Origin: Paracoccaceae bacterium
GTDB lineage: Bacteria; Pseudomonadota; Alphaproteobacteria; Rhodobacterales; Rhodobacteraceae
Assembly (NCBI GenBank): GCA_014879735.1
Contig: JACSRN010000080.1
Location: 1-64,000 of the forward strand
Reading direction: 5' to 3'
Length of the DNA stretch: 64,000 nt
Numbering within the stretch: position 1 is the first letter of the stretch; each line of letters begins with the position of its first letter. Position numbers and translations under genes: made by a program. The notes beneath the pieces were generated by a model. The model did not search any database. It worked only from the letters and a program-made list of their open reading frames with translations, and had not been told where the DNA came from. Shown piece by piece: positions 44,934 through 51,893 of the stretch.

Positions 44934-45248
44934 TCATACCCGCATGTCGTCGTCGCTCTTTCCCGCGGCCAAGGCTTCGGTATACCAGCGCGGCTTGCGG
45001 CCGCGGCCCGACCAGGTGTCGGCGGGATTGGCAGGATTGGCGTATTTCGCCGTGGTGGTGGTCTTTTTGCGCGTCGGGGCCATGCCCGTCAGCTCCGCCA
45101 GAGAAAATCCCATTTCGCGGGCTTTTTCTTCCAGCGTCTCGATTGCCAATCGCTTCTGGCGTTCTTCATAGCCAGAAATTTCCCGAGCTACCTGGGATTG
45201 CAAATCTTTAAGCTCCTTCAACGAAAGAGACTTGAGATCGAAATTCAT
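44934..45248 (-). CDS. hvrA: H-NS-family DNA-binding protein, HvrA-like
   Basis: The 104-residue protein has an N-terminal coiled-coil oligomerisation helix (LKSLSLKELKDLQSQVAREISGYEERQ) and a C-terminal H-NS DNA-binding core (TWSGRGRKPRWYTEAL) that contacts the AT-rich minor groove. Position directly after regA matches hvrA in Rhodobacter capsulatus, where it is a light- and redox-linked regulator. It is separated from regA by 80 bases and may have its own promoter there. Function in this organism as global silencer or photosynthesis regulator is inference. Confidence 0.88.
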   Translation of the reverse strand: MNFDLKSLSLKELKDLQSQVAREISGYEERQKRLAIETLEEKAREMGFSLAELTGMAPTRKKTTTTAKYANPANPADTWSGRGRKPRWYTEALAAGKSDDDMRV

Positions 45249-45328
45249 GCGCGCTTTCCTTGTGTTTCCTTCCGCGCAGAAAGTAATAAGCTGTAGCACA
45301 TATTGCAACTGCCATCCTTCGGACGGGG

Positions 45329-45883
45329 TTATTTCGGGCTGCGCTTGGCAAGAATTCTTTGCAACGTCCTGCGATGCATGTTCAGGCGCCGGGCGGTTTC
45401 GGAAACATTGCGGTCGCACATTTCATAGACCCGCTGAATATGCTCCCACCGCACGCGGTCGGCAGACATCGGGTTGTCGGGCGGCGGCGGCAGGATCTCG
45501 CGCCGGGCCAGCAGCGCATTGGTCACGTCGTTGGCATCGGCGGGTTTCGACAGATAGTCGATGGCGCCGATCTTTACAGCGGCAACCGCTGTCGCAATCG
45601 CACCGTAACCCGTCAACACCACGATCCGGCAATCCGGTCGGCGCCCGCGCAAGGTTTCGACCACATCGAGGCCGTTGCCATCTTCCAACCGCAGGTCAAT
45701 CACGGCATAGGCGGGGGGGCGGCTTTGCGCGATCACCTTGCCGGCCGCCACGCTTTCTGCCGTCTCGGGCAGGAAGCCGCGCTTTTCCATCGCCTTGGCC
45801 AGCCGCTTGACAAAGGGTTCGTCGTCATCCACCAGCAGCAGCGAACGATCGGCTCCCAGTTCCGTGCCAGGCTCGTTGGCCAT
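45329..45883 (-). CDS. regA: Response regulator RegA/PrrA/ActR
   Basis: The 184-residue regulator has a receiver domain with acidic pocket Asp19/Asp20/Asp21, phosphoacceptor Asp63 (VIDLRLEDG) exactly as in RegA, Thr (VLTGYG) and Lys (LSKPAD). A proline-rich linker (ILPPPPDNP) leads to the Fis-type HTH NVSETARRLNMHRRTLQRIL. It controls redox-responsive genes such as respiration, carbon fixation, nitrogen fixation and, where present, photosynthesis. AAGGGG lies before ATG 45883. Order senC-regA-hvrA opposite regB is the classical arrangement. Confidence 0.97.
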   Translation of the reverse strand: MANEPGTELGADRSLLLVDDDEPFVKRLAKAMEKRGFLPETAESVAAGKVIAQSRPPAYAVIDLRLEDGNGLDVVETLRGRRPDCRIVVLTGYGAIATAVAAVKIGAIDYLSKPADANDVTNALLARREILPPPPDNPMSADRVRWEHIQRVYEMCDRNVSETARRLNMHRRTLQRILAKRSPK

Positions 45884-45935
45884 GGTGTTCCCCTTTTTTC
45901 TGTTTTCCGTTACCTATGGGCCTGTTGGCACAGGG

Positions 45936-46562
45936 TCAATTTGACGTCTCCGCGACGTCCATTGCGCAGGAGACGCTTTTTGCCACATCTTCCACAGAGG
46001 TATCAACCCTGTAGAAATCCACCAGACCCGTTCCCGGCACCATCAGATAGGTAAACGCCGTGTGATCGACCGGATAATAGTCTGTACCGTCATCATTCAC
46101 CTTGAAATAGACCTTGTAGGCCTTGGCCGCCGCCGTGATCTGATCGACCGTTCCGGTCAGGCCGATGGCATCGGGGTGGTGGTTCGCGGCGAACTCTCCC
46201 ACCACTTGCGGCGTATCGCGTGCCGGATCGACCGTGATGAAGACGAGGCCAAGCTTGCGGCCCTCTGCCGCCATCATGTCCGCCACCTCGGCATTGCGCG
46301 ACATGTCGAGCGGGCAGACATCGGGGCAGAATGTGTAGCCGAAATAGACCAGCGTCGGCCCGGTGATCGCCTCCTTGTCCGTGACAGTGGCGCCGGCCTT
46401 GTCGACAAGGCTGAACGGCCCGCCGATGGCGGCGCCACCGGCCTCGGCTTGCCGGCAGGCCGCGAAAGCGTCATCCTGCCGGCCAAACCAGACATAGCCG
46501 CTCATCGCCCCCAGGGCCGCGACGGTGATCACCACCGCTCCAATTGCGAAGAATTTCGACAT
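45936..46562 (-). CDS. senC: SCO1/SenC/PrrC copper-binding thioredoxin-fold protein
   Basis: The 208-residue protein has one N-terminal membrane anchor (about 5-24) and a periplasmic thioredoxin-like domain. Copper ligands are Cys79 and Cys83 (FCPDVCP) and His167 (VDHTAF). SCO proteins deliver copper to the CuA site of cytochrome oxidase; the PrrC/SenC branch is also tied to redox signalling with RegB. AGGAG lies upstream of ATG 46562. It is divergent from regB over 101 bases and probably cotranscribed with regA. Confidence 0.95.
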   Translation of the reverse strand: MSKFFAIGAVVITVAALGAMSGYVWFGRQDDAFAACRQAEAGGAAIGGPFSLVDKAGATVTDKEAITGPTLVYFGYTFCPDVCPLDMSRNAEVADMMAAEGRKLGLVFITVDPARDTPQVVGEFAANHHPDAIGLTGTVDQITAAAKAYKVYFKVNDDGTDYYPVDHTAFTYLMVPGTGLVDFYRVDTSVEDVAKSVSCAMDVAETSN

Positions 46563-46663
46563 CGTCCGCTCTCCTGTCTCGCGCTTCCTGCGGGCATCGG
46601 GCATTGATCGCATCCGCCACCCTCCCTAACAATGCGCGCGTCTACCCGAAAGGCCCCCTGGGA

Positions 46664-48052
46664 ATGAGACAAGACGGTATGGACCCGCTGTTTTCCGCCT
46701 CGGGGGCGAATTCGATCCGGCTGCGCACGTTGATCCATCTGCGCTGGCTGGCGATTGCCGGACAGCTTGTCGCCATTACCATCGTCAGCCGGGGGCTGGG
46801 AATCTCCATTCCGCTGGGCCTGTGCTATCTGGCCGTCGGGGCCTCGATCATCGTCAACCTGCTCGCGGTCTTTCTCTTCCCGGAAAACAAGCGCCTGACC
46901 GAGGTGCAGGCGCTTGTCCTGCTGCTGTTCGACCTGGCGCAACTGTGCCTGCTGATCTGCGCCACCGGCGGGCTGACAAATCCCTTCACGCTTCTGATCC
47001 TCGCCCCCGTCACCATCTCGGCCAGCGCGCTCGGTCTGCGTTCGACGCTGATTCTCGGCACCTCGGCAATCGCGCTGGTTTCGGTGGTGGCGATCCTGTC
47101 GCGGCCAATGATCCTGCCGGATGGCACGCCCCTCGCGGTGCCGCGGTTGTTCGAGATCGGGTTCTGGACGGCGATTGTCGTCGGCATCGTCTTTCTCGGC
47201 ATCTATTCCCGCCGGGTTGCAACCGAGACGCGCGCAATGTCCGATGCCCTGCTGGCCACCCAGATGGCACTGGCCCGCGAACAGAAGCTGACCGATCTGG
47301 GCCGCGTGGTCGCGGCGGCGGCGCATGAGTTGGGCACGCCGCTGGCGACGATCAAGCTGGTCAGTTCCGAACTGATGAGCGAGCTGGAAGACCAGCCCGA
47401 TCTGTACGACGATGTGAAGCTGATCCGCGAACAGGCGGACCGCTGCCGCGATATCCTGCATGGTATGGGTCGCGCGGGCAAAGACGACCTGCACCTGCGG
47501 CAAGCCCCGCTGGAGACGCTGCTGCGCGAGGCGGCCGAGCCGCATCTGGTGCGTGGCAAGACCGTGATTTTCGACCTGCAGCCCGGACCCGAGGCCGATC
47601 CGCAGCAGCCCGTCGTGCTGCGCCGGCCTGAGGTGATCCACGGGCTGCGCAACCTGATCCAGAACGCGGTGGACTTCGCCCGCACCACCGTTTGGGTCGA
47701 GGGCGAATGGACGGCGCGCCGCCTGCTTGTCCGCATCGTCGACGATGGCGAGGGCTTCCCGCCCCAGGTCATCGGCCGCATCGGCGACCCCTTCGTCCGC
47801 GCCCGTCGCGACGACCGGCCGCAACACCAGCGCCCTGAATACGAAGGCATGGGCCTTGGCCTGTTCATCGCCAAGACCCTGCTCGAACGCACCGGCGCGA
47901 CGCTGACCTTTGCCAATGCCGCCGATCCCTTTCTTGCCCCCGACGAGCGGCCCGCCCGCTGCGGCGCCGTTGTCGAGGCGGTCTGGTCGCTGTCCGACAT
48001 CCGGGCCCCGCACAACCTGACCGCCGCCCGCAACCAGCCTTTCGACTATTGA
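46664..48052 (+). CDS. regB: Redox sensor histidine kinase RegB/PrrB/ActS
   Basis: The 462-residue kinase has six membrane segments (about 25-180). The heptapeptide GGLTNPF (102-108) is the quinone-responsive motif of RegB. The H-box AAAAHELGTPLA gives His221, and Cys261 (DRCRDIL) is the redox-active cysteine; both are shifted by four from R. capsulatus His225 and Cys265. N-box NLIQNAVDF, DDGEGFP and GMGLGLFIAK complete the ATPase domain. It phosphorylates RegA when the quinone pool is reduced. Start 46664 is weakly supported; 46679 is an alternative. Confidence 0.96.
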   Translation: MRQDGMDPLFSASGANSIRLRTLIHLRWLAIAGQLVAITIVSRGLGISIPLGLCYLAVGASIIVNLLAVFLFPENKRLTEVQALVLLLFDLAQLCLLICATGGLTNPFTLLILAPVTISASALGLRSTLILGTSAIALVSVVAILSRPMILPDGTPLAVPRLFEIGFWTAIVVGIVFLGIYSRRVATETRAMSDALLATQMALAREQKLTDLGRVVAAAAHELGTPLATIKLVSSELMSELEDQPDLYDDVKLIREQADRCRDILHGMGRAGKDDLHLRQAPLETLLREAAEPHLVRGKTVIFDLQPGPEADPQQPVVLRRPEVIHGLRNLIQNAVDFARTTVWVEGEWTARRLLVRIVDDGEGFPPQVIGRIGDPFVRARRDDRPQHQRPEYEGMGLGLFIAKTLLERTGATLTFANAADPFLAPDERPARCGAVVEAVWSLSDIRAPHNLTAARNQPFDY

Positions 48053-48062
48053 CGGCTCCCCG

Positions 48063-48078
48063 TTAACGACCCGTTAAC
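48063..48078 (+). promoter_or_regulatory. Perfect CtrA-type binding site upstream of the DivL-like gene
   Basis: TTAA (48063-48066), seven bases, then TTAAC (48074-48078) match the CtrA consensus TTAA-N7-TTAAC exactly. The site is 61 bases before the GTG start of the PAS gene. CtrA is the cell-cycle and motility regulator of alphaproteobacteria, and DivL acts in its activation, so feedback control is plausible. Confidence 0.65.
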
Positions 48079-48139
48079 GTCACCGCCGCTAGCCTTGCTG
48101 CCGAGACGGACTGCGAAAACTGACAAAGAGGTCGGGCTG

Positions 48140-49696
48140 GTGGAATTCGTGCTTGCGCTGGGCATGGTGGTCACGGCCGTACTGGTTGCGCTGGCCGCGC
48201 TGCTGGCTGTCTCGGCGCTGACGCTGCGCAGCGCCGCCTCCGCAACCTCGATCTTCACCGCCCAGACTGCGGGGACTGTCCTTCTCTTCGACGGCGAGAC
48301 ATTGGTCGACGCCACGCCCCCGGCCCGTGCGATGATCGATTCGGTCGTGGAATCCGGCGGGCCGTGGTTTCGCACGCTGATCCGGCTGGAGCCGGTCTTT
48401 CCCGGTCTCACCTCCCGGCTGGAGGGGTTGGCGCGCGAAGGCCGGTTCGTCCTCTGCGCGCATGAGGAGGTGTCACCGCCGCTGGCGCTGCGGGCGGAAC
48501 ATCTGGGCGGGCTGACCCGCCTGACGCTGCTTCAGGGCGACGGCACGGCACCTGGCACCGATGCGGCCGCCGAATCGGTGTTGCTCGATGAACTCGGCGC
48601 ATTGCGCGAGACGCTGGCCCAGGCGCCGATGCCGATCTGGCGCGAGGCGGCCGATGGCCGGGTGATCTGGGCCAATGGCGAATATATGCGCCTTCTGGGC
48701 GAACTGGCCGAGCCCGGCAAGGAACTGTCCTGGCCGCTTCCCGCGCTGTTCGGCGCCGATACCGCCACCGGCAAGACCTCGGCCCGACGCCGGCTGGCGC
48801 TGCCGTCGGAGGTCCGTTTCTACGAGGTCATGGCCGTCCCGGCCGATCGGCAGCAGCAGTTCTATGCCTTTCCGACCGACCGGCTGGTGCAGGCCGAAAC
48901 CACGCTGACCGAATTCAAGCATACCCTGACCAAGACCTTTGCCCAGTTGCCCATCGGCCTTGCCGTCTTTGACGGCAGCCGGGTGCTGCAGATGTTCAAT
49001 CCCGCGCTGATCGACCTGACCGGCCTGCCGGCCGAAACGCTGGTTGCGCGGCCCACGCTCGCGGCGGTCCTCGACGCGATGCGCGAACGCTCGATGATCC
49101 CCGAACCACGCGATTACCGCAGCTGGCGCCGGCAGATCGTCGAGATGGAAGAGGCCGCCGCCTCGGGCCTGTTTCAGGACACCTGGACATTACCCAAGGG
49201 CCAGACCTACCGCATCACCGGGCGCCCGCATCCGAATGGCGCGCTGGCCTTCATGATCGAGGACATCTCGACCGAGATGACCCGCACCCGCCGCTTCCGG
49301 GCCGAGATTGAGGCGGCGCAGGCCGTGGTCGACGCCCTGCCGGAGGCGGTGGCCGTCTTCGCCCGCGACGGTCGGCTGGTGCAGGCCAACCCCGCGTTCC
49401 ATGAACTCTGGGCCACGGGCGGCGTGCTGCCCTTCACAGACAGCACCGGCGCGCTGGCCCATTGGCGCGAGGCCAGCGCCCCGGGCCTGCTGTGGTCCGA
49501 ACTTGCCGGATCGATCGGCACCTTCAGCCCGCGCGAGGGCTGGTCAGGCGAAACCCGGCTGAACGACGGCCGCCGGATCGATTGCCGGGTGGCGCCGCTG
49601 CCCCAGGGGTCGACCCTGGTCAGCTTCAGGTTCGACCCGCAGCGCCCCGATGCGCCGCCGGCAGACCCGCCCGCGCTGGCCATGCGCATTGCCTGA
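48140..49696 (+). CDS. DivL-like multi-PAS protein without kinase domain
   Basis: The 518-residue product starts at GTG 48140 with GAGG eight bases upstream and a membrane segment at about 5-28 (LALGMVVTAVLVALAALLAVSAL). Three PAS-like regions follow: about 155-220 (MPIWREAADGRVIWANGEYMRLLG), 258-350 (LPIGLAVFDGSRVLQMFNPALIDLTGL) and 400-490 (LPEAVAVFARDGRLVQANPAFHELW). No H-box or ATPase domain is present. Sequence and position before tsaE match DivL-related proteins of Rhodobacterales, which in Caulobacter steer CckA and CtrA. Here it could only be a sensor or scaffold. Confidence 0.82.
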   Translation: MEFVLALGMVVTAVLVALAALLAVSALTLRSAASATSIFTAQTAGTVLLFDGETLVDATPPARAMIDSVVESGGPWFRTLIRLEPVFPGLTSRLEGLAREGRFVLCAHEEVSPPLALRAEHLGGLTRLTLLQGDGTAPGTDAAAESVLLDELGALRETLAQAPMPIWREAADGRVIWANGEYMRLLGELAEPGKELSWPLPALFGADTATGKTSARRRLALPSEVRFYEVMAVPADRQQQFYAFPTDRLVQAETTLTEFKHTLTKTFAQLPIGLAVFDGSRVLQMFNPALIDLTGLPAETLVARPTLAAVLDAMRERSMIPEPRDYRSWRRQIVEMEEAAASGLFQDTWTLPKGQTYRITGRPHPNGALAFMIEDISTEMTRTRRFRAEIEAAQAVVDALPEAVAVFARDGRLVQANPAFHELWATGGVLPFTDSTGALAHWREASAPGLLWSELAGSIGTFSPREGWSGETRLNDGRRIDCRVAPLPQGSTLVSFRFDPQRPDAPPADPPALAMRIA

Positions 49697-49741
49697 CCGC
49701 CGGCACCTTGCACCTGCGGGGCGAACCGCTAGATTTACGCC

Positions 49742-50209
49742 ATGTGCGCCGCCAAGCCACCCGAATTCCTGCTCGCCACCGACGAGGACGCCCGCCTGTT
49801 CGGCGCGCGGCTGGGCCGCTGCCTGAACCCGGGCATGACCGTCCTGCTGGAAGGCCCGGTCGGCGCAGGAAAATCACATATCGCCCGCGCGGCGATCCGT
49901 GCCCGGGCGGGCGAGGAAACCGAAGTGCCCTCGCCCACCTTCACGCTGGTACAGACCTACGATACCCCCGACGCCGTGATCTGGCATGCCGATCTCTACC
50001 GGCTGACCGACCCGTCGGAGGTCGAGGAACTCGGCCTTGTCGAGGCCATGGAAGCGGCCATCGTCCTGATCGAATGGCCCGACCGACTGGGCAGCCTGCG
50101 GCCCGGCGGCGCGATGACCCTGCGCCTGAAGCCCGAGGGCGACAGCCGCCGCGCCACGCTTGCCGGCGCGACAGCCGCGCTTCTGCAGTGTCTCGGGGTC
50201 GGGGCGTGA
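49742..50209 (+). CDS. tsaE: tRNA threonylcarbamoyladenosine biosynthesis ATPase TsaE
   Basis: The 155-residue protein has Walker A EGPVGAGKS, SPTFTLVQTY, HADLYRL and the late IEWPDRLG, all hallmarks of TsaE. It drives the TsaBD complex that forms t6A37 on ANN-decoding tRNAs. Its stop overlaps the GTG start of amgK by four bases. The order divL-like, tsaE, amgK, murU is a familiar alphaproteobacterial block. Confidence 0.96.
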   Translation: MCAAKPPEFLLATDEDARLFGARLGRCLNPGMTVLLEGPVGAGKSHIARAAIRARAGEETEVPSPTFTLVQTYDTPDAVIWHADLYRLTDPSEVEELGLVEAMEAAIVLIEWPDRLGSLRPGGAMTLRLKPEGDSRRATLAGATAALLQCLGVGA

Positions 50210-51228
50210 CCCAGCGCGACGCCGAAAAACAGGCCTTCCTGCAGGCGGCAGGCTGGGGCGCGGCGCGGCGCATGCATCTGGCCGGCGATGCCTCGGCCCG
50301 CCGCTACGAACGGCTCGACCGGGGCGGCGATGCCGCCGTGCTGATGGATGCCCCACCCGGCTGCGGCGACGATGCCGCCGATTTCCTGCGCATCGCGGAT
50401 CACCTTGCCGGGCTTGGCCTTTCACCGCCGGCGGTGCTGCACGCCGATGTCCCGCGCGGCCTTGTCCTGCTGGAGGATCTGGGCGACGGTCTCGTCAACA
50501 CGCTGGTGGCTGCAGATCCTGGCCGCGAGCGCCCGCTTCTGACGCTCGCGGCCGAGGTCCTGCTGCATCTGCAGTCCGCGCCACCGCCGATACAGCCGCC
50601 GGACCTGCCCGATCTTTCCGCCGCCGACTGGGCCGCGACCACCGCCATCGCAGCCGAGGTCTATGCCCGCGCCGTCACCGGCACCGCCCCCGAGGCGGCG
50701 CCGATCACCGTGGCGCTGGCCGCGGCGCTGGCGGCCCATGCGGACGGACCCCGCGTCCTGATCCTGCGCGATTATTTCGGTGGCAACCTGCTTTGGCTGC
50801 CGCAGCGCCGGGGCCTTGCGCGGCTTGGCCTGCTGGATTTCCAGCTCGCGCAGATGGGCCAGCCGGAATACGACCTCGTGTCGCTGCTGCAGGATGCCCG
50901 GCGCGACATCGCACCGGAAACCGAGACGGCCGTCATCGCCCGCTTTGCCAACGCCCGCGGGCAGACCGCGGCCGGGATTGCCCCTGCCATCGCCACGCTG
51001 GGCGCGCTGCGGGCCCTTCGCATCCTGGGGGTCTTCGCGCGACTTTGTCTGGTTGCCGGCAAACCCGGATATCTGGCGCATCTGCCGCGGGTCTGGGGTC
51101 AGTTGCAGCGCAACCTGGCCCATCCAGCACTGGCCGAATTGCATGCGGCCTGTGCCGTCCTGCCGCCGCCCGACCCCCGGGCCATCGAAAGGATCCGTGC
51201 CCGATGCGGCAGCGAAGCTTCCCCTTGA
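50206..51228 (+). CDS. amgK: N-acetylmuramate/N-acetylglucosamine 1-kinase AmgK
   Basis: The 340-residue aminoglycoside-phosphotransferase-fold kinase starts at GTG 50206 (VTQRDAEKQAFLQAAGW) coupled to tsaE. Visible motifs are LAGDASARRYERL in the N-lobe, LRDYFGGNLLWL as catalytic loop and GLLDFQLAQMG as metal loop. AmgK phosphorylates MurNAc and GlcNAc at C1 in peptidoglycan recycling. The next gene encodes the partner MurU and overlaps it by 25 bases, which strengthens the call. Confidence 0.92.
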   Translation: MTQRDAEKQAFLQAAGWGAARRMHLAGDASARRYERLDRGGDAAVLMDAPPGCGDDAADFLRIADHLAGLGLSPPAVLHADVPRGLVLLEDLGDGLVNTLVAADPGRERPLLTLAAEVLLHLQSAPPPIQPPDLPDLSAADWAATTAIAAEVYARAVTGTAPEAAPITVALAAALAAHADGPRVLILRDYFGGNLLWLPQRRGLARLGLLDFQLAQMGQPEYDLVSLLQDARRDIAPETETAVIARFANARGQTAAGIAPAIATLGALRALRILGVFARLCLVAGKPGYLAHLPRVWGQLQRNLAHPALAELHAACAVLPPPDPRAIERIRARCGSEASP

Positions 51229-51893
51229 TGATCTTCGCCGCCGGCTTCGGCACCCGGATGCGGCACCTGACCGCCGACCTGCCCAAGCCGCTGCTTCGCC
51301 TCGGCGGCCGGCCGTTGATCGACCGCGCACTCGATCTGGCCGCGGAGGCCGGCGCCGGGCCGGTGGTGGTGAACATCCATTACCTCGGCGCCCGGATCGC
51401 CGCGCATCTGCGGGGTCGCCCGGTGGCCCTCAGCGATGAGAGCACGCGCATCCTCGAAACCGGCGGCGGGCTGCGCAAGGCGCTGCCGCTGCTGGGGCCC
51501 GGCCCGGTGATGACACTGAACCCCGATGTGGTCTGGCGCGGCCCGAACCCGCTGCGCCTGCTGGCCGAGGCCTGGGATCCGGCCCGCATGGACGGGCTTT
51601 TGCTGACGCTCGACCGCGGGCGCGTGCGGGGCCGGACCGGCAATGCAGATTTCCGGATCGACGCCACTGGCAGCCTGACACGCGCCAGCGGCGCCGAGGG
51701 TGTCGTCTATCTGGGCGCGCAGATCCTGGTTCCCGATGGGCTGGCACAGATCGCGGACGAGGTGTTCTCGCTCAATCGGCTCTGGGACCGGATGATCGCC
51801 GAGGGCCGCCTGTTCGGCCTGCCCTATCCCGGGCAATGGTGCGACGTCGGGTCGCCCGAAGGGCTGGTCGAGGCCGAGGCCCTGCTGTCATGA
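51204..51893 (+). CDS. murU: N-acetylmuramate 1-phosphate uridylyltransferase MurU
   Basis: The 229-residue nucleotidyltransferase has the signature MIFAAGFGTRMRHLTADLPKPLL, then VVNIHYLGARI, LETGGGLRKAL and NPDVVW. It makes UDP-MurNAc from MurNAc 1-phosphate, bypassing de novo synthesis and giving intrinsic fosfomycin tolerance in other bacteria. ATG 51204 lies inside amgK with AAAGGA upstream. Its stop overlaps the addB start (ATGA). Confidence 0.92.
   Translation: MRQRSFPLMIFAAGFGTRMRHLTADLPKPLLRLGGRPLIDRALDLAAEAGAGPVVVNIHYLGARIAAHLRGRPVALSDESTRILETGGGLRKALPLLGPGPVMTLNPDVVWRGPNPLRLLAEAWDPARMDGLLLTLDRGRVRGRTGNADFRIDATGSLTRASGAEGVVYLGAQILVPDGLAQIADEVFSLNRLWDRMIAEGRLFGLPYPGQWCDVGSPEGLVEAEALLS

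Noticed and set aside
42477-45296. Plus-strand open frame of 939 codons
   Set aside because: It runs antisense across the glucoamylase and hvrA genes and has no recognisable domain.
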